Shown here: piece by piece, positions 31,758 to 44,000 of the stretch
How the letters are laid out: each line of letters begins with the position of its first letter
How positions within the stretch are numbered: the first letter of the stretch is position 1
Assembly (NCBI GenBank): GCA_037951165.1
Contig: JBBDHG010000116.1
Coordinates: 6,297,001 to 6,361,000 of the forward strand
Length of the DNA stretch: 64,000 nt
Direction: 5' to 3'
Source of the DNA: Lophius americanus
Lineage: Eukaryota > Chordata > Actinopteri > Lophiiformes > Lophiidae
Position numbers and translations under genes: made by a program
Notes under the pieces: model-generated
Seen by the model: the letters and a program-made list of their open reading frames with translations, nothing else
Told to the model about the DNA's origin: nothing
The model's database searches: none

Positions 31758-33100
31758 AAAGGAGCATAAGCACCTTGAAGTATTACTTTTGTTTAGTAAA
31801 GTGCTTGTTACTGCGTACAGCTGGTACTTACAGTTGACCAAAAAATAAAATACCCCACTTGAGATGAACATGTACAAGAGCTTTACCAAAGCTCAGGAAA
31901 TCAGATCCCTCCCAGTATCAGACCCTCCAGTAACAGATCTGTGACCTCTGTAAATATAGCCCGGCCCAGACAAACACCTGTGAGCTGTCTGTTAGAAGCC
32001 CAGAGAGAAGGTCTCACAGCCACGGCAGATGCCCCTACATCGATGAGGTCAGAAGACACCGTGGAGTGCGTGAACCAACGGGGCAACCGTCACACAGCAT
32101 ATCCACTGGTGTGTAATAGATTGTGTAGTGTGTGTGACCCCAAAAAGTCAGGGATCATTGCCGCTGCAGATCACTCAAAAATGATTTCATGGAACATCTT
32201 TAGATTTTGTACCTTCATAGACCTTCGTGCGAAGAAATACTGGATTGGGTTTTGGGAGAGGTCGGTTCTATATTTCTGACACTAGGGGGAGCTTTACCGC
32301 CAGGTTTTTCAAACATTTATCTGATTTAGTCCAAATTTGGTGCATATGACTGGGCTGGAGGAGAATTATCTTGTACCATATCTTACTGTAACAGATCATC
32401 TTTTGATGACTATGGGAACTTTCTACCAAGAGTGATGTGGACAGAACTTTGCATTTAATTTTAGGAGTTCAATCAGGGCAATTGCTTGTACAAAGCAGGG
32501 GTTTGGGGACTTTAAGGGGATACTGTGGGGACGAAAGCATAGGTAAGTGACACAGTTTGGCCTAATCAGTGACACCCAGTAGCGGAATGGATGACACCCA
32601 CTAAGAGAGTGGTCGACCACTGGAGAGACAGGAGACCTGTCAGCGAGACAGAAAGCAACCCTTCCTGTATCCTGTGAAAGGATGACCCTTAACCTATTTT
32701 GCTCACTGGTTATTTTAAGAGCAGCTTTACCTGAATGACATACCTCAGCAACTCTTTGAAAACGACTGCATCAAATATGATAGAAATACCACAAAGCACA
32801 TGTTAATGTACGCAGTCTTCATGGGATGAGATCCGGCCGACTCTCTATTTGGATAGTCAGTGTATCCAAAACGTGCCAAAAATGGGATTTTGACCCCAGA
32901 TGGGGATTTTGGCAGTAAAATATAACATATGTCCACTAGGAGGTGCTGTTGTACATGCACAAACGACAACCTTTGGCTGGGACATTATCAATGTTTGCAT
33001 TAGAAGTCTTGACATTGTGCACGGTAACAAAAAAAAAACTTTCTAGCCCCATTATGAGATTACCGAGAAGAAGAAGTTAAATTGGCTACAGAATTCTCAA
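31758..33100. other. Probable old repeats, unclassified
   Basis: No exon recognised. The stretch 32,740-33,060 (with tccactaggaggtgctgttg) has the look of a common fish interspersed repeat, but I cannot assign a class. Confidence 0.35.
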
Positions 33101-33800
33101 GAGGACACACCTCCAGGGGAGCCTGAAAAAGGTCTGGATTAGATCACTGCATGGACATAACAGGTGTTAAGGACCAACACTGATGAGCTAGAAAAAAGAA
33201 AAAAGAGCAGCCAGAGCAGAAGCAGGAAAAACCTCAGCAGCATTTGATGAAACATCGGGCAACAAAGAACAACCGGCTCAGAAACTTCTGTTCAAATGGA
33301 GTGCAGAAGAAGGAGAAGTCCCCCTGTCAGAGCTGAGCAGTGTCCCATGATGAGAAACTCATCATTCTTGAAAGGGCAAAGAGTCACAGACACCACGCAA
33401 AAGATTAGGACCAGGAAATGTGAAGCCTCAAAGCAGAGGTCTCTAACTTGTCAGTAACTTCGGTACACGTGGAACAGGTGGACACTTGTGCCGAAGGAGT
33501 CTTGTGACCAGTATATCCATGACGCGTACACGGATACTGAGAGAGAGGAGATCCAGATGATACCACCAGCATCAAGGAGAGTATGACTGCAGCGAACAAT
33601 AAGGAGTCAGCAATCTGCAAGTCAGCAGGAATTTCAGGATATCTTAAGAGCAGCTTGAGCAAACTGGATTTAGTAATATTTTTACAGCGCTGTGATGGCC
33701 ATGACAGTGACAATATTTACACTTATTATTTGGCCCAAAAAAAGTATCCAGGAATGAAAACTTGCTGTCTAAGGCAGGAAGTTCCATGACCAGAACCGTG
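33100..33800 (+). other. Possible gag-like or exon-like remnant, unresolved
   Basis: Purine-rich DNA with broken frames (e.g. KGQRVTDTTQKIRTRKCEAS). Composition suggests an old coding sequence, perhaps a retroelement gag, but no motif is decisive. Confidence 0.2.
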
Positions 33801-34540
33801 AGAGGTAAATTTACATTATCTGTCCGGTTGAATCTGTCCGGTCTGGACTGTGCGGAACCATCAGTTTAACTCTTTGTGGTTCCGTGAGTCGGGTCTACGG
33901 GCTGTACCTTCTTTGGACATCAAAGTTTCTTCTGCTTCTTCTCCTGAATATTGAGTTTGATCCTCAATTTGTCAAAATGTACATATTTCCCACAACACAA
34001 AATAGTTATCCATCAAAAAAAAGATCATCATCTTCTTATTTGTTGGTTTTGAGAGGCGACACAATTCTTCATTGTGTTTCTGCCACTTCAACCTATGAAC
34101 ATGAAAAGTTCTCACTGGAGTCGGTGTTCAGTTTGTCCATTCTGGGCTACTGTTCAAACATGGCAGCGCAACATAGGGGCCCGACATTTTTATTTTCACG
34201 TGATAATACACTTACAAATGCATTGTTTATATTCATTTCAGTTCTTTCAAAGAGATACCCATAACTTCATCTTATCAACAGGCCCATAAATTAGCTTGTA
34301 GCTAGTTTTTGCACTTTGCACAATGCTAGATTTTGAAAAAAGATATTTAGTACGTGCGTATTTTTGTAGAAAAAGTCCCATTTTGGTGCATTGTCTATCC
34401 AGCTTCGCCAGCTTTGAGGTATTTCTATCAAATTTGATATTATAGTTATCAAAAAATGATTTGACTGTTTTATGTCATGGTGTAACCGTAATATAATAAT
34501 GTTAAAGTTTTTAATCTAACAAAATCAGTTCAGATAGAGA
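33801..34540. other. No feature recognised
   Basis: A 126-codon open frame at 33,884-34,264 has no recognisable domain and no supporting splice structure. Confidence 0.35.
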
Positions 34541-34544
34541 CACT

Positions 34545-34752
34545 GGCATTGTAAGCCCGGGTTGCATCAGGAATGGTGTAAAAACCGATGCCAATCAATA
34601 TGCAGAACACAAAATTGATTTCCAAATCAGAGTGGTTTGGGCCCGGTTAACTAGGACCGCCCCTGGTACAGTCAGCCAGCATGGTACCAGCCGTGGCTGT
34701 GGATGGAAACAGGTCAGATGCTGTGGAGCAGCCGAAAGACGAAGAAGAAAAG
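34545..34752 (+). repeat. Short fish retroposon tail (family R1)
   Basis: Contains aagcccgggttgcatcagga, atgccaatcaatatgcagaa and the terminal gcagccgaaagacgaagaag, in the same order as the copy at 4,945-5,125. Confidence 0.55.
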
Positions 34753-36480
34753 TCACACATGGTAAAAGGAACAATGTTACTGACCCTGAAAATAAATTAT
34801 TTTAGCCTTTATCTATCCAAAGACGCTAAGGTCATGAAAAGAAACCTGATCATTTTGGAGCTATATTAAGTTTATTTTGGGTTTGTAATTCAGGCGAGAC
34901 TTAAAATAACCAGAGGGAAGACCAGAGCAGACCCATGAATATGGCTGCATACCATAAAAGCTGGTTAAAGCACCTCGATCACCACCACATATTCCAAGGA
35001 CATCATTCTTGTTTATAACTTTCATTTTGAGTCCCCTCTGGGACAGTTACATCAGAGGGGCATGGATTAGAGACGGGGATAATCACCGGGTCCACAGTCT
35101 CAGCGAGACATTTCACACTGGTCATGAACATACTGGTCATATCATTTCAAAGGCCCCTAGTCCGGATCTGGTGTCAGCCTGCCATCAATGTGTATATTTA
35201 TGGGAGACCTCACAGTTACCACAGCATCGATCCTGGGGTACATGTGACTATTGGGGAAACTCATCTACTGACCTTCAAACCAGAAAAGTCAAGGTCCTTA
35301 GTCCCAAGGAAAGGAAAAGTGCTGAATAGTTCTGCCTGTTCTTGGGAGGCACTCAGATTTTTCTATTTCAGAGAAGCCAGATCCAGGGATCGACCATAAC
35401 ACCAGGCTCCCTTGTATATTGTGACTCCGCTGATGTCTAATTGTCAAAAGTTGAGTTGGCTTTGAGCAGCTCTGTCACATCCCAACCAGCAGCGAGGCAG
35501 GAGTTTGTCATCACCTTCAGAATAGAGGTACTGCTTTGTGTCTGGTGCTGAAACTGGGGTGAGGAGAGAGAGGAGGTAGAATGCCCAGGTTTCTGTGGAG
35601 CAGGCCGAGTCTCATCGGTTCTTGGTTCTTCTCTCATGGGAGAGAAGAACCAAGGAGATTGAACTGATTGAGTCGGTATCAACGGAAGAGCCAGATGCCC
35701 ATGGGTCCAGCAGGAAATGGGGGCAAAAGTCTGGGGCAGATGAATATTACGAGATCGTTGGGGTTCCACCAGAGACGCCGGTCAGGGTTCCATCAGCCTT
35801 GGCGGTGTCTTCATGTGTTATTAGGCGATGAGGGGACCGGACCGGAAAGGGGGCTGATGGGAGAAAGAAAGGGAGAAGAAACGGAGAAACACAAAGGGGG
35901 TCGGAGGACCAAGGAACACAGTGTGTGTGTGTGTGTGTGAAAAAGATTGTCACTGAATGTGGATACAAATTGGGGGTCATCACAACGCCACGCTGATTCC
36001 AAACGATAGGCTGAAAGGATCCCAAGCCACGCCACGTGCCCCAGGTGGATCGCACGCCAACCCAAAGGGAAAGCCGCTGAGGAAGAACCCCACCCAACAG
36101 CAGGGGCAGGCGACAGGACACACACACACACAAACACACACACACCGTGAACATGATGTTGTATTTACTTGAGTGCGTGAGGTGTGTGCATGTGTAGTAC
36201 GGTGGATATGTGGTACATTGATATCTAAGTTGCTGTGATTAAAATTGGGGGCAGTGGAGGCAAGGATCCCCCCTGCTGGCAGACAGTGGAGCGCCTCACC
36301 GTGTCCCACCTCTGCCCAAAGCCCTCAGTGTCTATGGTGCGGTTAGAATTAGACAAAAGTCAGACACGCAGGGGTGGATGGATGGCAAAACCACAGAGAA
36401 GCAGCCCCCCAGCTGGACATCACCAGTGCACCGAGACATGCACCGTCCTGCCCCACAAGAGCTAGGCCCGGAGAAGCCCA
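34753..36480. other. No gene recognised; short GT/CA tracts and a hairpin
   Basis: Holds a (GT)n at 35,919-35,939, a (CA)n at 36,119-36,145 and a perfect 15-bp hairpin at 35,621-35,654. GC-rich pieces at 35,950-36,120 and 36,240-36,480 resemble common fish repeats but are not classified. Confidence 0.4.
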
Positions 36481-37124
36481 GTCCCCCCCGGCACAGGGTG
36501 GGACTAGGTTACCGTTTTAGGTCCAAACCCAGGTAATGCCCCTGATGATGTGTGTGTGTCCCATATAAACATTTATCTCATTTATTTTCATTTGCTCCAT
36601 TCTTTATTAAAAAATCCTCTTTGAATGTACGGCTGCCAGTGGGTTCAAACTTTGTGACTGCCTGACTGTCTAAAACTGCAACATAAAGACACTTTTGTGA
36701 AGAAAACGTTTCATCAATGCTTCCACAGGTGCAATTTATTGTGTAGTGCATTTCAAGGTCATAACGGGCAAAAGATTATAGTCAAACAATCCCACATAAA
36801 AGCTACAGCGGATAAAAAAACATGACAGGTGTATTGTAATATATATTGGCGTACTTTCGGCTGGACTGATAAACGGTTAAACTCAAGTGTGTTTGGACTG
36901 CGGGAGGAAGCTGGAGTACCAGAAGAGAACCCACACAAACACAGGGAGAACATGCAAACTCTGCACCTTCAACCTTGAGGTGTGAAAGAAATCTAACAGA
37001 CTGACAAAGTGATTGTTTTATGTATTTACACAAAGTTGACCGTATGAATAGAATCAAAAACCCTTGTTTCTTACCTCGGGAATCAAACTACAGCTTACAA
37101 TTCACTCTGTACCATTCCTTTGAG

Positions 37125-37340
37125 AGAGCGACTCACCTTCACCCGATTACGATGGATTGTCCTCATCACCACTGCACCAGCTTGCATCGGTGACTAAATT
37201 GCCCCTACGTGGGAATCCGACTGGTGTGAATCTGTTTGTCTGGTCCGAACTGGGAAATTGACCATTGTGTACCTCCCTTCTCGCTCAGTCGGCTTAGATT
37301 GGCACCAGCGCCCTCGTGACCCTGAATAGGACAATGGGTT
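37125..37340 (+). repeat. Fish SINE-like repeat
   Basis: actaaattgcccctacgtgg, gtgtgaatctgtttgtctgg, ccctcgtgaccctgaatagg and acaatgggttgcag follow the block order of a very common fish repeat. It ends directly before the inverted-repeat element at 37,351. Confidence 0.5.
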
Positions 37341-37350
37341 GCAGGTAATT

Positions 37351-37449
37351 CTGGCTACACACTAGAGGATTTTCAAATCTTAACCGATTTTAAAATACCC
37401 AAAAAAATCGGGTATTAAATCGAGCGTTTATCCTCTAGTGTGCAGCCAG
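37351..37449. mobile_element. 99-bp MITE-like element
   Basis: Starts ctggctacacactagaggat and ends with its reverse complement (atcctctagtgtgcagccag), 19 of 20 positions matching. The AT-rich interior has no coding capacity. The size and terminal inverted repeats fit a miniature DNA transposon. No clear target-site duplication is seen. Confidence 0.65.
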
Positions 37450-37609
37450 TGTTATAAATGAATTAATGAATGAATGTTAAAAATCAGGAAACTCGGAAAA
37501 AGGATGACCCAGTTTCAGAGACTGGGCAGACGAAAGAGGGTGCGGTTTGGTGTTTTCATCACGGATCATGCAGATGACAATGTCAGTACATCAGACAAGG
37601 ATCAAAATC

Positions 37610-38000
37610 ATCAAGTGCTCTGAAATAAGGCAAGCAAGAAGAAAAAAAAAACTACCGACAGTGACAATTCCAATAATTTAAGTAGAGGTAAATAATCCAC
37701 GAAAAGAAGCAAAACCAGAGTCCGGGAGAACAAACTTGGGAAAAAAAACATGACACATCTATGGTGAATCATGAAAGAACCAATGAGGAAACACACAAGA
37801 GAGGAAGCTGGGAAAGAAATCACCGGATAAAACCAGAAAAAACAGCCGGCCCAAGAGTGCCCACACAAAACTGATAAAAAACCAAACCAAACAGGAGGTA
37901 TGAAATGAAACACCACGAAAAAAATACACTCAAAAGGCCATGTGTAAAGAATAAAAACCATAAAGCAAGCGTATGGTGACTTTGGTAATAAATTATTCAG
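37610..38000. repeat. Purine-rich repeat, class unknown
   Basis: A-rich plus strand with aaccagag, gggagaacaaac and ggaaacacacaagag blocks, loosely similar to 20,460-20,815. The hydrophobic minus-strand frame (38,024-37,611) is the pyrimidine-rich complement, not a membrane protein gene. Confidence 0.3.
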
Positions 38001-38289
38001 AGGCCAACTAGGAGTCAAATTCATTGGTAAATAAGTTTTGACTTAAAACAATAATTTCCAAATGCCGTCAACTTGTTGCCCCGAACGATGTCACATCTCA
38101 CATATCGATCCATTTATCCTTTTCCGGGTCACGGGAGGGCTTGAGCCTATCCCAGCAGACGTTGGTTGAACCCCAGACAAGTCGCCAGCTCATCTCAGCT
38201 ACCCTCTGTGCCCCTCGCCCCCGCTTGAACACGATGAACTGGACGCATCAGCAGACAGAACGGACCTAAAGGAGGAGACTGAGCTCCTC

Positions 38290-39548
38290 CATTGCAGCTG
38301 ATGAGAGAAGGCTTCATGCATGTGTTACTTCCAGGCTGGATTACTGTAATGCCCTACTAGCAGGTAGTCCCAATAAGTCTCTGAAGCCCCTCCAGCTGAT
38401 CCAGAATGCTGCTGCACGTGTGCTGACCAGAACCAGAACCAGGTTAAGAGAACATATCTCTCCTGTATTAGCTTCCCTTCATTGGCTCCCAGTAAAATCC
38501 AGAATCAAATTCAAAATCCTTCTGCTCACGTACAAAACCCTTAACGGTCAGAAGCAACGTATCTGAAGGAGCTCATAGTTCCATATTGTCCAATCAGAAG
38601 TCTGCGCTCCCAGCATGCAGGGTTACTTGTAGTCTCTAGAGTCTCCAGAAGTTGAATGGGAGCCAGAACCTTCCAATCTGGGTTCGGGGGGCAGAGACCC
38701 TCTCTACATTTAAAAGTACGCTTAAAACTTTTCTTTATGATAAAGTTTATAATTAAGGCTGGCATAAGCTAGCTCTTAGCTATGCTGCTATAGGTTTAGT
38801 CTGCTAGGAAATCTCCCATGATGCACTGAGCTTTTCTCTCTTCCTCTCTCACTGTCCCTCTTTATACATCCTTCTCACTTTAATGATAAATGTTACTGGA
38901 TGTTAAATGGATTAATGCATGTTAAATGGATTAATGCATGTTAAATGGATTAATGCATGTTAAATGGATTAATGCATGTTACTAACTTGACTTCTTCCCT
39001 GGAGTCTTTGTGTTTTCTCGCACTGTAAGGTCACATGGTTGGTGAGTGCATCTGCTGCTGTGGACCGGCTGGATGTCCAATGATCACAAGATGCTCAAGA
39101 TGATGATTATTGTTGTTATTATTATTATTATTATTATTGTATAGTATTTCCCCATAACCTATCACTATATGTTACATTAATATGAATGTTATTATCGACC
39201 ATGGAGATGTTGGAGAAAGTGGATTATAGCTGATATCTTTGCTGCTTTTCCCCCGTCTGTATCTCTCCTCACCTGTGTCTCTCTCTTTCTCGCTCTCACT
39301 CTCTTTTTTTTCAAACCCGACCGGTCATGGCAGTAGGCCGTCCCCCCTGAGTCTTGGATCTGCTCGAGGTTTCTGCCCGTTAAAGGGCAGTTTTTTCTCG
39401 CCATTGTCGCAACAAGTGCTGCTCAAGTCGGAATTTGTTGGGTCCTGTAGATAATTATATAAAGAGTTTGTTCTAGACCTGCTCCTTCTGGAAAACACCT
39501 TCAGACAACTGTTGTTGTGAATTGGCGCTATATAAATAAATAAATAAA
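38290..39548 (+). mobile_element. L2-like LINE, 5'-truncated
   Basis: Begins inside the reverse transcriptase C-terminus (LDYCNALLAGSPNKSLKPLQ, LIQNAAARVLTRTRTRLREH, LPVKSRIKFKILL) and then shifts frame. The 3' UTR carries a 19-bp tandem repeat (gcatgttaaatggattaat, four copies near 38,900-38,985), aacccgaccggtcatggcag and gaattggcgctatataaa with an (AAAT)n tail. It is closely similar to the copy at 58,740-61,215. Confidence 0.88.
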
Positions 39549-40659
39549 TAATTCCTGAATCTACGCTTCACATTATCAGCATAGAAGGTGAAATGTCAAT
39601 CATATGTTACATTTAAGTGACATTTAGAAAATGTTTACTAAGAAACACATTCACTTTCAATTTTTCCTCTAATTTGTTGGTTAGCACCAGCTCAAATCAG
39701 CCAACGTCAAGAATTTCATCCAGTACCAGCGTGTGATCCAAATGAAGTCTTGTTATTGAAGAGGATCTCCAGTAGTTTTATGTTTGCAGCACATTTCTTC
39801 ACCCGGCACCTTCTACGAATCTCTCACATCTCCTCTCTCCAGACAAATAACACTATATCACTTTTTTGAACACAAGGAAAGATGATTTCACAATCAATAT
39901 TTATCTTATTTTCAAGAAGGCTTGAACAGATAAGAATTTGTCATTGACAGCATTTCATGAAGTAATTTTAAAGGAGCCTGGGGACTATTTACACGGATGA
40001 CCAAGAAGTAGTGAAATATTATTTACTGTATTTATAAATCTGTCATATCTTGTGAATCAGGTGAATCTTTGTTCAAACATCTGCTCAATGCTGGAAGGCT
40101 TATTTTAGACAGACATTCTGGGACAATGATGCTGAGACAAACGGACTTTATACAAGCAGAAAAACAACTTACAACTGACTTAACAAAAACACCAGCATGA
40201 TTTAGAATAAATGTAAGAGTTTGGTCAAGTGGGTTAAGATTCTCCTGAGCCAAGACTCTTCATTTTGCACGGATCAGTAGGGGAGTCCAGTGATACTGTG
40301 GTAACAGACCGTTTAACATACCTTGGTTGTAATAATAGCACCAACAGGTAATTCAGAATAGAGCGAACAAAGTAAAAAACCGTCGGTGTGTATTGGATCC
40401 TGTCTGCTGTTGTGGTTTCTTGATGTTTCTGATGAGAAGGTCCTTCAATGGCGCCCAGAACACAATAGCCATCACAATGCTGAAAGTGTGGCCTAAACCA
40501 CCTCTGAATGCCTTCCGAGTAATCTTAGATGCATAATCAATACATCTTGGGTGTTCTGTTCAAAGAGCCGTCCTTTTGGAACAGAACACCAGGTCTGTAA
40601 GGCCGTCAGTGAAATAATGTCTAAACCTTGTAATGTCTTCAATCTGAAATCTGCCTCAC
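39549..40659. other. No gene recognised
   Basis: May be intron or 3' flank of the unidentified gene. A 12-bp inverted repeat (ggtgttctgttc and gaacagaacacc) lies at 40,550-40,590. Confidence 0.4.
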
Positions 40660-41045
40660 AACAGACTGATCGGCTGTTTCAGCTCCCAACTCTTCCCAGG
40701 CCTCACTGAGACTAGAGTGGAAGGTGAAGGGAGTAATGGGAACAGGTCCAGTGGCGTGCAGGTTTGCACACACGGCCAATGACAGGGAGTTTGTGGGTGT
40801 AGACACGTGGGACGGCGGACAGAGGTTGAGCTGGGGCGAAAGTGCTCTGGAAGTGGCGGCGGCCTTGACAGCGTCTGCCCATTTGCCTCCCACCAATGAG
40901 GAAGGTGAACACCGGAGGTCCTGTCTGAGTGGAGGTGAAGCGGGCTTTGGGGAAAACATCACGAGAAAAACCAGCTGAACGCTGTCCCGCACGCGACGAA
41001 GACCTGGAGCGCTGCACAGATGTGGAGGAGGATCGAGTCAGGGAC
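40660..41045 (-). CDS. Unidentified gene, exon C (frame conflict)
   Basis: 386 nt from a CTCCTTCAG acceptor to a GTGAGG donor. In the phase set by exon B it reads SLTRSSSTSVQRSRSSSRAG and runs to a stop near 40,712. A second frame, offset by one, reads ALSPQLNLCPPSHVSTPTNS, then ITPFTFHSSLSEAWEELGAE up to the donor and looks more protein-like in the 3' part. Either the exon carries an indel (assembly error or pseudogenisation), there is a missed intron, or the first frame ends here. Confidence 0.45.
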
Positions 41046-44000
41046 CTGAAGGAGAGAAGAAAGGCAGCAATGTTCAATACTTTCAACCCAAACAGTTCCA
41101 GACAGTTTGACTTGTGCTGAAATACCTTCCAGATCCAGGAGCGGCCAGACTGGGCGGCTGTGGATCGGTGCGAGGACTACCGTCCTGCCTAGGGCTGATG
41201 TTGAGGTTGGCAGTCAGCTGAGGCATCTTCCGAGTGGTGTCGAGATTAGAGGTGGGGCCGGGAGACTCCTTCCTGTCATCACCGGACTGGGATAGGGTGC
41301 AGGGGGGGCAGCTGCCCAACCCAGGTCCTGTGCTAAACCTGACTGCCAAGCTGTCTCCAAAGAAGGAGTAAAGCTCACAGTACATGACGGGCAGAGAGAC
41401 CGGGGTCCACTCCTCCCAGGGACAGCCGGCCCCGCCCGCCTGGAGGTGGCTGGCGATTCCCAGAGCTGCCTCTGAAAGGGGTTCTGGAGGGGGACTGAGG
41501 CCTGGGGAGCTTATTCTGTAACCCACAGAACCCAGAACGGGTCCTGTCTGACCGGTGGAGCCCCCCTCAGATGGTTGGGACAGAAACAGAGCCTTCATCT
41601 TCAGCAGGCGCTCCACGGCAACCTGCAGGACACAGCAGGAAAACTGAGTGACTCAGAACTTTCACTCTCCCACACCCCCCCCGTTTAATGACCTCAGTGA
41701 TTTTACTATGTGAGAAAAAGCAAAACATCATATTATGGATCAAATAATTATGTGTAATTTTAAAATGTTGCTCTGAGAGTAGAAAAGACAAATTTTAAAT
41801 TTTGGACATGCATTGTATTAATTTAATGTTATTATTTTAAGATTAAAGGAAAAATAATTTCGCAATCTCAGGTTAACTGAACTTGTTTTTATTTAACCAC
41901 TTTATTGAATTCCAATCCATCATGAATCTTAATTATTTATTTACTATTTTAAATCAAACACAAATTCAGGATCCAAATAGAAATCAGAATCCACCACATT
42001 TGAATATTTAAGCTGTAAACAGACCAGTGACCTGAAATGATGGCTGCAGGGATTTGAGTTTGAGGCTTAGCAGAAGCACGTACTCAACCCAGATTTTTAA
42101 AAACTGAATAAAGCTAGATAAGTTCTTGGAGATCATCTTAGGGACCCACTGCCCGGCAGTGTAAACACCATTTCCAAACAAAAAGGTCCTTTCTGAATGA
42201 GATTTCATTTCTTTGCAAGGCAGTAGTTTAAGTCCTTTTTGGAAAGCCTTTCTGATAGTCTCTCGCTGCTTGTAAACGCTGTTTCTGAAAGATCTCGGTT
42301 TGCGTTGTATCTGTTCCTTCCCAGCGTCGTGACGTAATGCTCCGCTGAGTTTTTCCGGCGCACCGGGTCGGAATGATCACAGGTCACGTAAACAAGCGAC
42401 CGACATTGCAATTTAGAAATGTTTCATTCAGATAGGAGAAGAGTGTCGCATGTAGACCCACCTCGTGTCAGTCCTTGTAAAGCGGTGAATCGGGAGTTTA
42501 TATTGGCTCTAGCAGGACAGCAAACCCTAAATTCTGGTGTCGCCACAAAAGCCAAAGTGTCCATAGAAATGATATTACCGGTACGTAATAATGCTTAATA
42601 CTCAATGGGTCCAATCTCATGAGATTATTTCCACTTCTGTGACCCAATAATGAGACTGATAGCAGAGATGATGTATTCACTGACAGCAGCACTGACACTT
42701 CAGTCACGAGGTTAAGATGATGTATACATTCTACTATGAGGTTCTGGGCAGGACCTGTGGCAGATTAATCTGGCACCATTTTTGATAACTCCCCTATCAG
42801 TGATGATGTCAAAGAAAGAGAGGAGTTTGGATTTGACACCTGGGAAGCGGGGCGTACCACCACGACAAAATTGTTCAGGAATCTGCAGCTTATACTGCAG
42901 ATACTGTTAATAATTTAACCCCTGTGGGTAATAAGTATATTACTTCAGAAGCTGATGAATGAGTATTAAGAGGAGGTATTTCGATATTATATCTGATAAC
43001 ATTTTCTTGAAATTGTGGAAAAGCAAATTTGTCCCAACCAGTTCCTTTAGTATAACCGGCTGACGTAAGAAGTAAATTGCCAATATAACTTTCTGAATGC
43101 AAACCAACCCAACCTTGGATATCGCCATGAATACATTAGTAGGAAACACTAAAGGTCTATATTTATAACAGCCATCAGATGGCACCAAAACCAACAAAAG
43201 CTGTTTTGGAAGGTAGCAGGAAAAAAAAACTCTGCTGTCATCCACACACAAACTAAAGCGCCGGCAGTTTGCTAAACACCTCTGGGAAAACTCACTGGGA
43301 CAAGGTCAGAGGTCAGATGAGAACAAAAACAACTCTCTGGCAACAAACATCAGAGATTGGTGAGACGTAGCAAGGAGTGAAGCCATAGAGAAAAGCACCT
43401 CATATCCACAATGCTGACTGGCGCTGGATCTCTGATGTTGTAGACTATATGTCTATATATAGACTTTATGTGACTGTGCGTGTATCACAAACACATCACA
43501 GACGGCGAGATATGTATGAGAAACTGCGCTCATATCTGCCGACTGAGGCATCAGAAAGCGTTTCAGTGTTACGGTTGTTTTGTCTGATGGAAGGGTGAGA
43601 GTATTTTCATGGAGTACGGCGCATTCTCCCATTAAGTTAGCTTTTTATAAATCCCACTGAATGCGTAGAATATGGTGTATGCTTTCTTTTGTGCGTACGC
43701 ATTATCTATAAATGAAGTCCACTATCCCCAATGCTTTGTGGAGGCATAGTGAATTTTTTTTTTTTTTTAAGTTTTATTTGCCAAATAGTGCGTACTTTAT
43801 AAATTAAATGTATTATTATTATTATTATTACAAGTAAGATAATAATAATAATAATACATTTAATTTATAAGAGTGAACAACTTAAATCAAGTATAATAAG
43901 ATTAATGCAGGGGAAAGCACGTAAAAAGCAACACAAAAAGTCTAATTCATGTTTTAGGGACTGTTTTAGTTGACACAGAAAACAATTAAAATGCATTAAT

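Noticed and set aside
33884..34264. 126-codon plus frame as a gene
   Set aside because: No domain, splice context or codon evidence beyond being open.
37611..38024. 137-codon hydrophobic minus frame as a membrane protein
   Set aside because: It is the complement of purine-rich repeat-like DNA, which automatically yields Phe/Leu/Ser codons; no conserved motif or gene structure.
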